From contig NZ_KB898368.1 of assembly GCF_000377565.1 (NCBI RefSeq), forward strand, positions 87,402 to 151,401: a stretch of DNA of 64,000 bases, in the 5' to 3' direction. Source of the DNA: Rhizobium sp. 2MFCol3.1. Lineage in GTDB: Bacteria; Pseudomonadota; Alphaproteobacteria; Rhizobiales; Rhizobiaceae. The translations under genes were made by a program, and so were the position numbers. Within the stretch, counting starts at the first letter, position 1; every line of letters starts with the position of its first letter. Under the pieces are notes generated by a model. That model had not been told where the DNA came from. It saw only the letters and a program-made list of their open reading frames with translations, and did not search any database. Below, piece by piece: positions 28,486 through 38,787 of the stretch.

Positions 28486-29442
28486 TTGTTACGCTACGTG
28501 CTAACCCGGTTTGCCATCTGGATTCCGTCAGTCCTCATTGTCATGCTGGCCGTCTATGCGCTGGCTTTCTATGGCGCTGGCGATCCGATCAAGCTGATCT
28601 TTCTGCGCGCACCCGGCGATGTCGCCTATAACCCGCAGCGCATCGAAGCCATCCGCGAAAGTGCCGGCCTGAACAGGCCATTCATCGAGCAGTTCGGCCT
28701 TTACATCTGGAACCTCCTGCATGGTCAGTTCGGCAATTCGCTGACATCGGGCCGCTCGGTCTGGGCCATGGTCTCGGCCGCCGCGCCCGTATCCTTCAAG
28801 CTGGCGCTCTGTTCCATCATCCTCACGACGGTCATTGCCATTCCGCTCGGCATGATCGCCGCGATGAACCAGAACAGCCGCCTCGATTACACAATCCTCG
28901 GCTCGGCGCTCTTCCTCTGGGCGATCCCGGCCTATGTCGCCGGCCCGCTTCTGATGGTCGGCCTCATCGTGCTGATGCCGATGATCAAGGTGCCCTATGG
29001 CTGGGGCGGCGTCTTCGACGTGCGCATCCTCTTGCCGCTGATCGTTCTCTCCTTCCAGCCGATCGCGCTCATCGTGCGCCAAACGCGCGCCGCCGTCATC
29101 GAGGTATTGTCGGAGGATTTCGTCCGCACAGCCCGCGCGAAGGGCGTGCCTGAAATGGTCGTGGCGCTGCGCCATATTCTGCGCCCGGTGCTGACACCCG
29201 TCGTCACCCAGCTCGGCCTGATCATGATCACCATCGTCAATGGCGCGATCTTCGTGGAGCTCGTCTTCGGTCTGCCCGGCCTCGGCCGCCTGACCGTGCA
29301 GGCGCTCACCAATTCCGACTATCCCGTCATTCTGGCGATCACGCTTATCGGATCCTTCTTGGTGATGATGTCGAACCTTCTGGTCGATGTTCTCTACCCG
29401 CTGCTTGATCCGCGTGCCAACGATGCAAGAAGGAGCCGCTGA
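28486..29442 (+). CDS. ABC transporter permease, OppB/DppB type
   Basis: 318 aa. An N-terminal membrane segment is at residues 9-32 (FAIWIPSVLIVMLAVYALAFYG), followed by the typical periplasmic domain and five more hydrophobic segments. The EAA-type loop is VLSEDFVRTARAKGVPEMVVALRHILRPVLTPVV. A TTG at 28486 is used because GGGAGG lies 5 bases upstream; a GTG at 28480 overlaps that site. The next permease gene begins two bases after the stop. It works with the OppC-like, OppD-like and OppF-like proteins encoded next. Confidence 0.92.
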   Translation: MLRYVLTRFAIWIPSVLIVMLAVYALAFYGAGDPIKLIFLRAPGDVAYNPQRIEAIRESAGLNRPFIEQFGLYIWNLLHGQFGNSLTSGRSVWAMVSAAAPVSFKLALCSIILTTVIAIPLGMIAAMNQNSRLDYTILGSALFLWAIPAYVAGPLLMVGLIVLMPMIKVPYGWGGVFDVRILLPLIVLSFQPIALIVRQTRAAVIEVLSEDFVRTARAKGVPEMVVALRHILRPVLTPVVTQLGLIMITIVNGAIFVELVFGLPGLGRLTVQALTNSDYPVILAITLIGSFLVMMSNLLVDVLYPLLDPRANDARRSR

Positions 29443-29444
29443 CC

Positions 29445-30403
29445 ATGTCCGCCATCCCTCTCTCTCCCGTCGCCCAACAAGAAGAGGCACCCGTCAGCCT
29501 GTGGCGCGATGCCTGGTATCGCCTGAAGCGCAACAAGCTTGCCGTCTTCGGTCTCGCTGTCGTTCTCATTCTGGCTTTCGCCGCGATCTTCGGCCCCTAT
29601 CTGACGCCTTATGACTATCTGAGCCAGGACCTGCAGGCCCGCAATGCCGTTCCGTCGCTGACGCATCTCTTCGGAACCGACGATCTCGGCCGCGACGTCT
29701 TCAGCCGCGTCGTCTTCGGCACCCGCACAGCCTTCCTGGTGGCCGTTATCGTCACCGTCATCGCGGTCTTCATCGGGACCTTGCTCGGCGCAATCGCCGG
29801 CTTCTTCGGCAATCCGTTCGATCGCGTCATCATGTGGTTGACCGACATGACCATGTCGGTGCCCAACCTGCTGCTCGTCGTCGTCATCAACGCATCGTTG
29901 AAGTCGCCGATCACCAAGTGGATGGAAGCGCAGTATCTGGCGACCCTTAATCCCTTCTACCGCCAGACGATCTGGGTCGACTTCATGCTGGTCTTCGGCT
30001 CGATGGCTTTGATCTCCTGGCCGCCTTATGCACGCCTCGTTCGCGCCCAGGTCCTGTCGATCCGCAGCCGTCCCTATATCACTGCCGCCCAGGCGCTCGG
30101 CCTGTCGAACTGGATCATCATGAAGCGCTACGTCATCCCGAACGCGCTTGGTCCGCTGATCGTCTCGGTCAGCGCCGGTCTCGGTACGGCCATGGTTCTG
30201 GAAAGCGCCTTCAGCTTCCTCGGCGTCGGCGTCAATCCGCCCACGCCCAGCTGGGGCAACATGATCTCCGACGGCCTGCGTGTCTGGCAGCACTATCCGC
30301 ACCTGCTGGCTGCTCCGGCTGCCGTCCTCGGCCTTGCCTCGGTCGCCTTCAGCTTCCTCGGCGATGGCCTCAACGACGCACTCAATCCGCGGGGTTCCAA
30401 GTG

Positions 30404-30404
<1 letters not shown>
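29445..30404 (+). CDS. ABC transporter permease, OppC/DppC type
   Basis: 319 aa. After a short cytoplasmic N-terminus comes WRDAWYRLKRNKLAVFGLAVVLILAFAAIFGPYL, the classical OppC_N segment. HLFGTDDLGRDVFSRVVFGTRTA is the conserved signature of this permease class, and YITAAQALGLSNWIIMKRYVIPN is the ATPase-docking loop. An insertion at about residues 155-185 (KSPITKWMEAQYLATLNPFYRQTIW) is longer than in DppC. Its stop overlaps the next start region (GTGATG), showing translational coupling. Confidence 0.93.
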
Positions 30405-31410
<1,006 letters not shown>

Positions 31411-31411
<1 letters not shown>

Positions 31412-32403
31412 TGGGTGCCCAACCGCTGCTCAAGGTCGAAAACCTCGTCAAGCATTTCCACGTCAAGCTCGGCGCCTTCGGCGAACGCTCGGCGACGGTC
31501 TATGCGCTCGATAACGTCAATCTCGACATCATGGAGGGCGAGACGCTCTCGCTCGTCGGCGAATCCGGCTGCGGCAAGTCGACAACCGGCTTCACCATTC
31601 TCAACCTCTACAAGGCGACCTCGGGAAAGGTCGTCTACAAGGGCCAGGATCTGGCGACGCTGGATGAAAAGCAGATGCGGCCCTTCCGCCGCGACCTGCA
31701 GATCGTCTTCCAGGATCCTTATTCGACGCTCAACCCGCGTATGACGATCGGCGAGGCTGTTGGCGAGCCGATCCTCTTCCACAAGCTCTGCACCAAGGCC
31801 GAGCTGAAGGACCGCGTCGCGGCACTTCTGACCGATGTCGGCCTGCCGACCCGCTTCGCGCAGCGCTATCCGCATGAGCTTTCCGGCGGACAGCGCCAGC
31901 GCGTCGTCATCGCCCGCGCGCTCGCCTGTCAGCCGAAGTTCATCGTCTGCGACGAGGCAATCTCGGCGCTCGACGTCTCGATCCAGGCGCAGATCATCAA
32001 CCTGCTGCTCGACCTGCAGGAAAAATACGGCCTGACCTACTTGTTCATTGCCCACGACCTTGCCGTCGTGCGCCATATCAGCACCCGCGTCGGCGTCATG
32101 TATCTCGGACGCCTGGCGGAACTCGCGACCCGCGAAGAGCTGTTCGAAAACCCGCTTCACCCATACACCAAGGCGTTGCTGTCGGCCGTCCCGGAAACCG
32201 ATCCGGAACTCGAGCGCACCCGCACCCGGCAGATCCTGCAGGGCGACGTGCCGAGCCCGCTCAACCCGCCGAGCGGCTGCCGCTTCCATTCGCGCTGCCC
32301 GATCGCCATGGATGTGTGCAGCAAGGTCGTGCCGGAGTGGAAGGAAGCCAAGCCCGGCCATCTCGTTGCCTGCCACGCGGTCAACACGGGACAGGCTGCA
32401 TGA
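31411..32403 (+). CDS. ABC transporter ATP-binding protein, OppF/DppF type
   Basis: 330 aa. Walker A GESGCGKSTT, Q-loop VFQDPYSTLNPRM, signature LSGGQRQRVVIARALA, Walker B IVCDEAISALDVS and switch FIAHDLAVVRHI are present. Note the Walker B region reads DEAISALD, as is common in OppF. The C-terminal Cys motif is SGCRFHSRCPIAMDVC. The ATG at 31411 overlaps the upstream stop, and its own stop overlaps the DUF1537 kinase start, so transporter and kinase are translationally coupled. That supports a shared substrate. Confidence 0.95.
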
Positions 32404-33461
32404 CGCTGAAGGTCGCGATCATCGCTGACGATCTGACCGGCGCGCTCGACACGGGAACCCCCTTCGTCGACGCCGGTCTTTCCGTTGCCGTGGCGATCGA
32501 GATCGAAGCTATCGAGGACGCTCTGGCGACTGGTTGCGAGGTGGTGGTGGTCAACACCGCCTCGCGCGCCCTCCCGGAGGGGGAAGCGGCGAGAAGGGCC
32601 GGCCTCGCGGCCAGCGCTCTTCTTGCCGCACACCCCGACATCGTCCTGAAGAAGATCGATTCCCGGCTGAAGGGCAATGTGGCTGCCGAAAGTGCCGCTA
32701 TTGCCGCCATCTTCGGCCATCGCGAGATCACCATCGCGCCTGCCATTCCTGACCAGGAACGCTTCACTCGCGACGGCCATGTCGTCGGGCGCGGCGTCGA
32801 AAGGCCGTTGCCGATTGCCGCCCTTTTTGAGGGTCGTGAAGACAAGGTTGTTGTCGTCGATGCCGACAGCGATGCGGATCTGGACCAGCTCGTCCCCGGG
32901 CATGATTGGCAGACGACGCTTGCCGTCGGCGCGCGCGGCCTCGGCAGTGCCATTGCCCGTCGCCTTCGCCGTGGACGCGATGCGACGACTGTATTCGAAC
33001 CGGCCCGCAACACACTGTTCGCATTCGGCTCCCGCGACCCGATCACCGCCGCGCAGATGGCCAGGCTTGAGGCGTCGGGCGCTTTGCGTGCATCGCTTGC
33101 GGCCCCGATGGGCGCGCTAAATGAGACAGAAGCGCTGGGCTTGCCGGCGCTGCTGTGCTGCACCGGGGAAATGTCGGGGGACGCGGTAGCCGTCGCCGAT
33201 CGTTTCGCCAAGGGCGTGAGATCGGCGATCGAGCGGACGCAACCTGATATGCTGATGGTCGGCGGTGGTGATACGGCGCTGGCGGTGTTCCGGGCGCTCG
33301 GTGTTCGCACCTTACTGCCCAAGGGGGAAATAGAGGCGGGAATTCCCTGGTTCGACGTGACCGATGTCGATGGTCGCCATTTCCGTTGTGCGGTAAAATC
33401 CGGGGGCTTTGGGAATTCCGATAGTTTGCTAAGACTGATTCCTCAGAATCAGGCGGCGTAA
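32400..33461 (+). CDS. four-carbon acid sugar kinase family protein (DUF1537)
   Basis: 353 aa. DUF1537 kinases phosphorylate D-threonate, L-threonate, D-erythronate or related 3-oxo acids in acid-sugar catabolism. Conserved parts are IIADDLTGALDTGTPF at the N-terminus (sugar-binding domain), KKIDSRLKGN, and, in the nucleotide-binding domain, MVGGGDTALAVFRALG and KSGGFGN near the end. The protein is shorter than the usual 400-430 aa, mainly between the two domains. ATGA overlap couples it to the OppF-like gene. With the PdxA-family enzyme it would form 4-phosphate acid sugars and then DHAP; this is inference. Confidence 0.9.
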   Translation: MTLKVAIIADDLTGALDTGTPFVDAGLSVAVAIEIEAIEDALATGCEVVVVNTASRALPEGEAARRAGLAASALLAAHPDIVLKKIDSRLKGNVAAESAAIAAIFGHREITIAPAIPDQERFTRDGHVVGRGVERPLPIAALFEGREDKVVVVDADSDADLDQLVPGHDWQTTLAVGARGLGSAIARRLRRGRDATTVFEPARNTLFAFGSRDPITAAQMARLEASGALRASLAAPMGALNETEALGLPALLCCTGEMSGDAVAVADRFAKGVRSAIERTQPDMLMVGGGDTALAVFRALGVRTLLPKGEIEAGIPWFDVTDVDGRHFRCAVKSGGFGNSDSLLRLIPQNQAA

Positions 33462-33465
33462 AGTA

Positions 33466-34239
33466 ATGCCGGCGGGGAGAATGGACGTGGATGAAGCAAA
33501 CGGTGCGCCGGCAACCCCGGCGCCGAAGCCGGAGCGCGGCAAGCCTATGAAACTGGTGGACCGCGTGTTCGATCAGTTGCAGGAGCGTATTCGTGCCGGA
33601 AACTACCCGCCGGATTCAAGGCTGCCCGGCGAGCACGAGCTGGCGTCCATGCTTGGCGTTTCCCGGCCGATCGTTCGCGATGCGCTGGCCAAGCTGCGCG
33701 ATCAGGGCATGGTCTATGCCCGCCAGGGAGCCGGAACCTTCGTCAGCGCCAACAGCTCGCCGACGACCCATCTTTCCTATTCGCCGGTCAAGACGATCGC
33801 TGATATCCAGCGCTGCTACGAATTCCGTCTGACGATCGAGCCGGCCGCCGCCTATTTCGCCGCCAAGCGCCGCGACGAGGCCGCGATCCAGAAGATTGCC
33901 TCGGCGCTTGCCGATCTCCGGGAAGCCACGAGCCATCAGCTGCACCGGACCGACGCGGATTTCAATTTCCACCGCGCCGTGACAGAGGCCGCCAACAACC
34001 ATTATTACACCGCCTCGATCGATGCGCTCAAAGCGCATATCGCGGTCGGCATGCATCTCCACGGGCTGTCCCTGCTGGGGCCGAGACCCGGACTCGAACA
34101 AGTCTTCCAGGAGCACAACACCATCTACAAGGCGATTGCCGAAGGCCGGGCCGAAGAGGCACGCGACCTGATGCAATCGCATCTCGAAGGCTCTCGTGAT
34201 CGGTTGTTCGAGGGCAGGGCGCTCGATCTGTCGTTCTGA
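33466..34239 (+). CDS. FadR-subfamily GntR transcriptional regulator
   Basis: 257 aa. A low-complexity N-terminus rich in Pro and Ala is followed by a winged helix (about residues 27-95): KLVDRVFDQLQERIRAGNYPP, RLPGEHELASMLGVSRPIVRDALAKLRDQG, YARQGAGTFVS. The FCD ligand domain follows (about 105-245). The start is uncertain: ATG at 33466 or 33481, or GTG at 33487, the last having GGGGAGA at suitable spacing. It is the final gene of the transporter/kinase operon and ends at a strong terminator. It is the obvious candidate regulator of the cluster. Confidence 0.92.
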   Translation: MPAGRMDVDEANGAPATPAPKPERGKPMKLVDRVFDQLQERIRAGNYPPDSRLPGEHELASMLGVSRPIVRDALAKLRDQGMVYARQGAGTFVSANSSPTTHLSYSPVKTIADIQRCYEFRLTIEPAAAYFAAKRRDEAAIQKIASALADLREATSHQLHRTDADFNFHRAVTEAANNHYYTASIDALKAHIAVGMHLHGLSLLGPRPGLEQVFQEHNTIYKAIAEGRAEEARDLMQSHLEGSRDRLFEGRALDLSF

Positions 34240-34248
34240 TGCTTTTGG

Positions 34249-34284
34249 GCATATCCGTGTCGCGCTTTCGCGACACGGATATGC
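34249..34284. terminator. bidirectional hairpin terminator between convergent genes
   Basis: A perfect 16-bp stem (34249-34264 with 34269-34284) with a CTTT loop sits between the FadR-type regulator and uxuA, 9 bases after one stop and 6 after the other. There is no long T-run, but position and stability fit shared termination. Confidence 0.75.
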
Positions 34285-34290
34285 GGCCAA

Positions 34291-35478
34291 TCAGGTCGGC
34301 GGTGCGCCAAGTGCGTGAAGGATGCCACGTAGCTCGGCAAGCCCTCTCAAGCGACCGATCGCCGGATAGCCTGGCGTGGTGGTCTTGGTGAGGTCGTCGA
34401 GCATGCGGTGGCCGTGGTCAGAGCGGAAAACGATCGTCTCGTCGGCCTTGCGGTTGCGATCCTCGGAGACAAGCTCCTTCAGCACGGCGACCATGTCGAC
34501 ATCGCCCTCAAGGTGGGCGCTTTCGTGGAAGCTGCGTCCATCGCCTTCGCGTTTGGTCGCCCGCAGATGCGCGAAGTGAATGCGCGAGGCAAACCGGCGT
34601 GCAATGGCGGGCAGGTCGTTATCGGCGCGTACGCCGAGACTGCCGGTGCAGTAGCACATGCCGTTCGCCGGCGACGGGACAGCATTAAACAGTGCCGCGT
34701 AATCCTCGGCGGTGGAGGCGATGCGCGGCAGGCCGAATAGCGAGCGCGGCGGGTCGTCGGGATGCAGCGTGAGCTTGACGCCACGGGCTTCCGCGACCGG
34801 CGCCACGGCCTCAAGAAACTCGATGAGATGCTGGCGCAGCCGGCCGGCATCGATGCCGGCATAGGCGGCGAGACGGTCTCGAAACTCCGGAATGGTCAGC
34901 GGCTCGGTGGTCGATCCCGGCAAGGCCGAGGTGATGTTGCGGGTGATATCGGCAATGTCGCTCTCCGACATGGCCCCGAATGCGGCGCGGGCGCGAGCCT
35001 TGTCCTCCTGGGAGTAGGCCGCGTCGGCGCCGTCGCGCTGAAGAATGAACAGATCGAAGGCGGCGAATTTTTCGTGGTCGAAACGCATCGCCGTCGCGCC
35101 GGTGTCGATCTCGTGGTCGAGATCGGTGCGCGTCCAATCGACGACCGGCATGAAGTTGTAGCAGACGATCGGGATGCCGCAGGCCGCAACCGCTTCAAGG
35201 CTTGCGATCCACGCCTCGATCTCCGCCTTCGCCTGGCCACCCTTGCGCTTCACCGCATCGGGAATCGGAATGCTCTCGACCACCGACCAGGTGAGCTGCG
35301 AACGCCCCGGTGGTGTCGTCTCGATCATCGCCTGGCGCTCGCGCACCTCGGCCTCGGTCCACGCGCGGCCGATCGGCACCTGGTGCAGCGATGACACGAT
35401 GTTGGTCGCTCCGGTTTGCCTGACCTCGTCGAGCGCGACCGGCGCATCCGGTCCGAACCATCTCCAACCCTGCCGCAT
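34291..35478 (-). CDS. uxuA: mannonate dehydratase
   Basis: 395 aa, the normal UxuA length. It converts D-mannonate to 2-keto-3-deoxy-D-gluconate and water in glucuronate catabolism. The TIM-barrel family motifs are visible: RWFGP near the N-terminus, VCYNFMPVVDWTRTDL, LHPDDPP (metal/substrate), CYCTGSLG, HFAHLR and the C-terminal FRSDHGHRMLDD. The ATG is preceded by GAAGGAGGAAACAG, an excellent ribosome site. A GntR regulator gene lies 43 bases upstream on the same strand. The other glucuronate genes (uxaC, uxuB, kdgK) are not in the window. Confidence 0.96.
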   Translation of the reverse strand: MRQGWRWFGPDAPVALDEVRQTGATNIVSSLHQVPIGRAWTEAEVRERQAMIETTPPGRSQLTWSVVESIPIPDAVKRKGGQAKAEIEAWIASLEAVAACGIPIVCYNFMPVVDWTRTDLDHEIDTGATAMRFDHEKFAAFDLFILQRDGADAAYSQEDKARARAAFGAMSESDIADITRNITSALPGSTTEPLTIPEFRDRLAAYAGIDAGRLRQHLIEFLEAVAPVAEARGVKLTLHPDDPPRSLFGLPRIASTAEDYAALFNAVPSPANGMCYCTGSLGVRADNDLPAIARRFASRIHFAHLRATKREGDGRSFHESAHLEGDVDMVAVLKELVSEDRNRKADETIVFRSDHGHRMLDDLTKTTTPGYPAIGRLRGLAELRGILHALGAPPT

Positions 35479-35521
35479 CTGTTTCCTCCTTCAATGCCTT
35501 TTGTTTTGGTGTCGCTGTTCG

Positions 35522-36244
35522 TCAGCAGAAATAATCGGGGTAACGCGTGCGCAGTTCCGCCACATCGGGGATGACGGCGCTCAGATGATGCGTCATCGCG
35601 GCTCGCGCTGCCTCCACATCATGCGCGGCGATCGCGTCGCGGATGATCGCGTGCTCGCCGACCACATTCTCCATGCGGCCGAGCACCGGTAGCGTCAGCC
35701 GTCGAGCGCGGTCTATCTGAACCTTGACGGATTTGAGGATGCCCCAGATGCCCGGATAGCCCGCAATCTGCGCTATCGCCTCGTGAAAGGCTTCGTCCTC
35801 TTCGTGGAAGCCCGACGTGTCGCCCAGAATGGAGAGCGCCCGCTGGCGTGTAATGATGGCATCGAGGCGGGAGAGATCAGCCGCCGAGGCGATTTCAGTC
35901 GCGCGCTCGACCGTCGTTCCCTCCAACGCCTTGCGCACCACGACAGCCTCGGGGATCGCCGACACCGGAACGCGCGACACGACGGTGCCCGACTGCGGGT
36001 AGATATCGACGAGCCCGCCTTCCGACAGTCGCAGCAGCGCTTCTCGAACGGGTGTCCGGCTGACCGCGAAATCCTCAGCGATCCGCTTCTCCTGCAGCGC
36101 CATCCCCGGCGGCATCTTCAGCGAGACGATGTCGTTATAGAGCCGGTCGAAAATGGCGTCCGCCGTCGTGACTCGCCGCAGCTTTGCCGGCCGCTCGGCC
36201 TGCGCCGAAAGCTCGGGAATGGCGGTGGCTGCGGCTGGATGCAT
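35522..36244 (-). CDS. GntR-family (FCD domain) transcriptional regulator, probable uxuA/importer regulator
   Basis: 240 aa. The winged helix is at about residues 25-95: TADAIFDRLYNDIVSLKMPPG, LQEKRIAEDFAVSRTPVREALLRLSEGGLVD, PQSGTVVSRV. An FCD domain follows with metal-ligand-type histidines (EEDEAFHEAIAQIAG and EHAIIRDAI). The start at 36244 is chosen because the additional residues from 36385 run through the promoter region. It is co-directional with uxuA and divergent from an ABC importer, so it probably controls both. Confidence 0.9.
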   Translation of the reverse strand: MHPAAATAIPELSAQAERPAKLRRVTTADAIFDRLYNDIVSLKMPPGMALQEKRIAEDFAVSRTPVREALLRLSEGGLVDIYPQSGTVVSRVPVSAIPEAVVVRKALEGTTVERATEIASAADLSRLDAIITRQRALSILGDTSGFHEEDEAFHEAIAQIAGYPGIWGILKSVKVQIDRARRLTLPVLGRMENVVGEHAIIRDAIAAHDVEAARAAMTHHLSAVIPDVAELRTRYPDYFC

Positions 36245-36258
36245 GTAGGGCCCTAACG

Positions 36259-36286
36259 TTGACTTGAATGTGCATACTAGTATATC
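36259..36286 (+). promoter_or_regulatory. candidate promoter with embedded operator for the Pot-type importer
   Basis: TTGACT (36259-36264) and TATATC (36281-36286) are 16 bases apart and read toward the binding-protein gene. The perfect palindrome ATACTAGTAT (36274-36283) lies between and over these boxes, the normal place for a GntR repressor site. Inference from position and symmetry. Confidence 0.45.
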
Positions 36287-36456
36287 AATTCTACATGGCT
36301 GCCAAGACACACTGCGGAGGAACGGTGTTTCTGGCAAGAAATTCAGGAGGTTCCAAACAAAGCCGGCCAGAAAATCCGACCGCATAAATGGATCAGGATA
36401 CGCACGTGCACGGATTTGTTGTGCTTTGTGCGGCCAAAAGAGGAGGAGAGAACAGC

Positions 36457-37632
36457 ATGAAATTTACCCGCAGAACATTCGTCGGAACCGCAGCCAGCGC
36501 TGCCGTTGCCGCCATGCTTACCGTCAAGGTGTGGGCGCAGGCCAAGAAGCCCGCAAGCCCCGTGACCATCACCATTGCCGACGTCGCCGGCAACCTCGCG
36601 CTGACGCAGGGGATGTTTGAAGCCTATGCAGCCGAGAAAGCCGATTGGGTTTCGAACTTCGCCTTCACCAAGGCGCCGGCCCCCGAACTGCCCGGCAAGA
36701 TCAAGGCGCAGCAGGCGGCCGGAAAGGTCGATATCGATCTGGTGCTGACAGGCACGGACGCGCTCTCGGCCGGTCTCGACCAGGGCCTCTGGCTCGACCT
36801 TTCCGCGCACAAGGCGGATTTGCCCGACATCGAAAAGATCCTGCAGCCGCAGGCATTCAAGATGCAGGCGCTCGCCAAGGATCAGGGCATCGTCATCACC
36901 TACTACCCCTCGGGCCCGCTGATCGAATACATGCCCGACAAGGTCGCCACGCCGCCGAAATCGGCGCCGGAACTGCTGGAATGGGCAAAGGCCAACAAGA
37001 ACCGCTTCATCTACGCCCGCCCGGCCAATTCCGGCCCCGGCCGCACCTTCCTCATGGGGCTGCCCTATCTGCTCGGCGACAGCGATCCGCGCGATCCGGT
37101 CAAGGGTTGGGACAAGACCTGGGAATATCTGGCAGCACTTGGCGAGCACATCGAATATTACCCGACCGGCACCGGCCAGGTGATGAAGGAACTTGGCGAG
37201 GGGACGCGCGACATCGTCGTTTCCACCACCGGCTGGGACATCAACCCGCGTGCGCTCGGCATCGTTCCCGCCGAAGCGAAGGTGCAGAAGCTGGAAGGTT
37301 TCCACTGGGTGACGGACGCGCACTACGCCGTTATCCCCAAGGGCGTCTCCGACGAGAAGATCGCGGTGCTGATCGACGTCTTGAACTACATTCTGCAGCC
37401 CAAGCAGCAGGCAATCGCCTATGACGCCGGCTATTTCTATCCGGGCCCCGCCGTCAAGGACGTGACGATCGAGATGGCACCGCAGGAAAGCCAGGACACG
37501 ATCAAGGAGTTCGGCCGGCCCGAATATGCCGACTGGATTGCCAACAACCCGCTGGAAGTGCCGCTCGAGCCAAAGCAGCTCGTCGAAGCCTTCCGGATCT
37601 GGGACGAAAAGATCGGTGCCAAGAAGGGCTGA
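36457..37632 (+). CDS. ABC transporter extracellular solute-binding protein (PotD/Fe-type)
   Basis: 391 aa. The N-terminus is a Tat-type leader: KFTRRTFVGTAASAAVAAMLTVKVWAQ, so it is likely exported folded. It belongs to the SBP_bac_8/PotD-like group (GKIKAQQAAGKVDIDLVLTG, VISTTGWDINPRAL-like segment). The ATG at 36457 has GGAGGAGA 7 bases upstream; the leftmost ATG at 36388 is rejected. It heads an operon with a PotA-like ATPase and two PotB/PotC-like permeases, divergent from the GntR regulator and uxuA. The substrate is probably a sugar acid rather than polyamine, judging by context only. Confidence 0.88.
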   Translation: MKFTRRTFVGTAASAAVAAMLTVKVWAQAKKPASPVTITIADVAGNLALTQGMFEAYAAEKADWVSNFAFTKAPAPELPGKIKAQQAAGKVDIDLVLTGTDALSAGLDQGLWLDLSAHKADLPDIEKILQPQAFKMQALAKDQGIVITYYPSGPLIEYMPDKVATPPKSAPELLEWAKANKNRFIYARPANSGPGRTFLMGLPYLLGDSDPRDPVKGWDKTWEYLAALGEHIEYYPTGTGQVMKELGEGTRDIVVSTTGWDINPRALGIVPAEAKVQKLEGFHWVTDAHYAVIPKGVSDEKIAVLIDVLNYILQPKQQAIAYDAGYFYPGPAVKDVTIEMAPQESQDTIKEFGRPEYADWIANNPLEVPLEPKQLVEAFRIWDEKIGAKKG

Positions 37633-37643
37633 TCGCTGATATC

Positions 37644-37674
37644 GCCGGCGCCGGCTGCAATAGCCGGTGCCGGC
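37644..37674 (+). other. intergenic hairpin after the binding-protein gene
   Basis: A 13-bp stem with one G-T pair (37644-37656 with 37662-37674) closes a GCAAT loop, 11 bases after the binding-protein stop. There is no T-run. It could attenuate or stabilise the transcript so that binding protein exceeds the membrane subunits. Confidence 0.6.
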
Positions 37675-37689
37675 CATTTCCGTCGTGAC

Positions 37690-38787
37690 ATGGAGAGTGG
37701 TTTGAACTCGGTAGCGAATACGGTGGCCTCTTCGCGCGGCACCGCGCGTCTTGAACTCGATGGGCTGAGCCGCTCCTTCGGCGCCTATAACGCGCTCGAT
37801 GGCATCGATCTTGCGATCGAGCCCGGCGAATTCGTGGCTCTGCTTGGCCCGTCTGGCTGCGGCAAATCCACGGCGCTCAACTGCATCGCGGGCCTTCTGG
37901 GACTGTCTGGCGGAGAAATCCGTCTGGGTGGCAAACGCATCGACCAGCTGGAGCCCGAGCGTCGAGGGTTCGGGATGGTGTTTCAGAGCTACGCGCTTTT
38001 CCCGCATATGAGCGTGCGCAAGAATGTCGGCTTTGGTCTCACCATGCAGGGCATCAAGGGACCGGAGGCCGACAAGCGGATCAATGACGCCTTGGCGCTG
38101 GTGCGTCTGGAAAGCCAGGCGGACAAGCTGCCCGGGCAGCTCTCCGGCGGCCAGCAGCAGCGCGTGGCGATCGCCCGCGCCATCGTCATCCGCCCGCCTA
38201 TCGTGCTCATGGACGAGCCCCTGTCCAATCTCGACGCCAAGCTGCGCCTGGAGATGCGCGCCGAAATCCGCGGCATCCACGACCAGATCGGCTCGACGAC
38301 CATCTACGTCACGCATGACCAGGACGAGGCCCTGTCGCTTGCCGACCGCATCGTCGTCATGAGCCAGGGACACATCGAGCAGATCGGCTCACCGCAGGAT
38401 CTCTATCAGCGCCCAGTCAATGTCGGCGTTGCCGACTTCATGGGCTTTCGGACCCGCGTGCCCGGCAAGGTCGTCTCGGTTTCCGGCGAGGAGGCCGAGA
38501 TCGACGTCGCCGGCGCGCGCATCACCGGCACGATGCGCACGCCGCTCAAGCCCGGCGACGCCGCTATCCTTTCCGTGCGCCCCGAGGATCTGGTCGCGGC
38601 CGACGAGGGGATAGCCGCTACCGTATCAAGCATGGAATATCGCGGCCGCGCCTTCTTCGGTCTGGCGCGCTCGGCGGATGGATCCGACCTCTATTTCCGC
38701 GCCGACGACGCGTTGTCGCGCGGAACGGCGACGCGGCTGAAGCCGATCGCGGGCAGGGCGCTGGTGTTCGGGGATAGCGCACGATGA
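37690..38787 (+). CDS. ABC transporter ATP-binding protein, PotA/FbpC type
   Basis: 365 aa. Walker A GPSGCGKST (about residues 53-61), VFQSYALFPHMSV Q-loop, LSGGQQQRVAIARA signature, Walker B VLMDEPLSNLD and switch VTHDQDEA are visible. A TOBE_2 regulatory domain occupies about residues 280-360 (LSVRPEDLVAA). The ATG at 37690 has no ribosome site, whereas TTG at 37702 is preceded by GGAGAG, so the true start may be 12 bases later. The stop overlaps the first permease start (ATGA). Confidence 0.93.
   Translation: MESGLNSVANTVASSRGTARLELDGLSRSFGAYNALDGIDLAIEPGEFVALLGPSGCGKSTALNCIAGLLGLSGGEIRLGGKRIDQLEPERRGFGMVFQSYALFPHMSVRKNVGFGLTMQGIKGPEADKRINDALALVRLESQADKLPGQLSGGQQQRVAIARAIVIRPPIVLMDEPLSNLDAKLRLEMRAEIRGIHDQIGSTTIYVTHDQDEALSLADRIVVMSQGHIEQIGSPQDLYQRPVNVGVADFMGFRTRVPGKVVSVSGEEAEIDVAGARITGTMRTPLKPGDAAILSVRPEDLVAADEGIAATVSSMEYRGRAFFGLARSADGSDLYFRADDALSRGTATRLKPIAGRALVFGDSAR

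Noticed and set aside
36343..38373. A 676-codon open frame on the minus strand
   Set aside because: It lies opposite the binding-protein and ATPase genes of the Pot-type importer, which have clear motifs, and crosses their intergenic hairpin.
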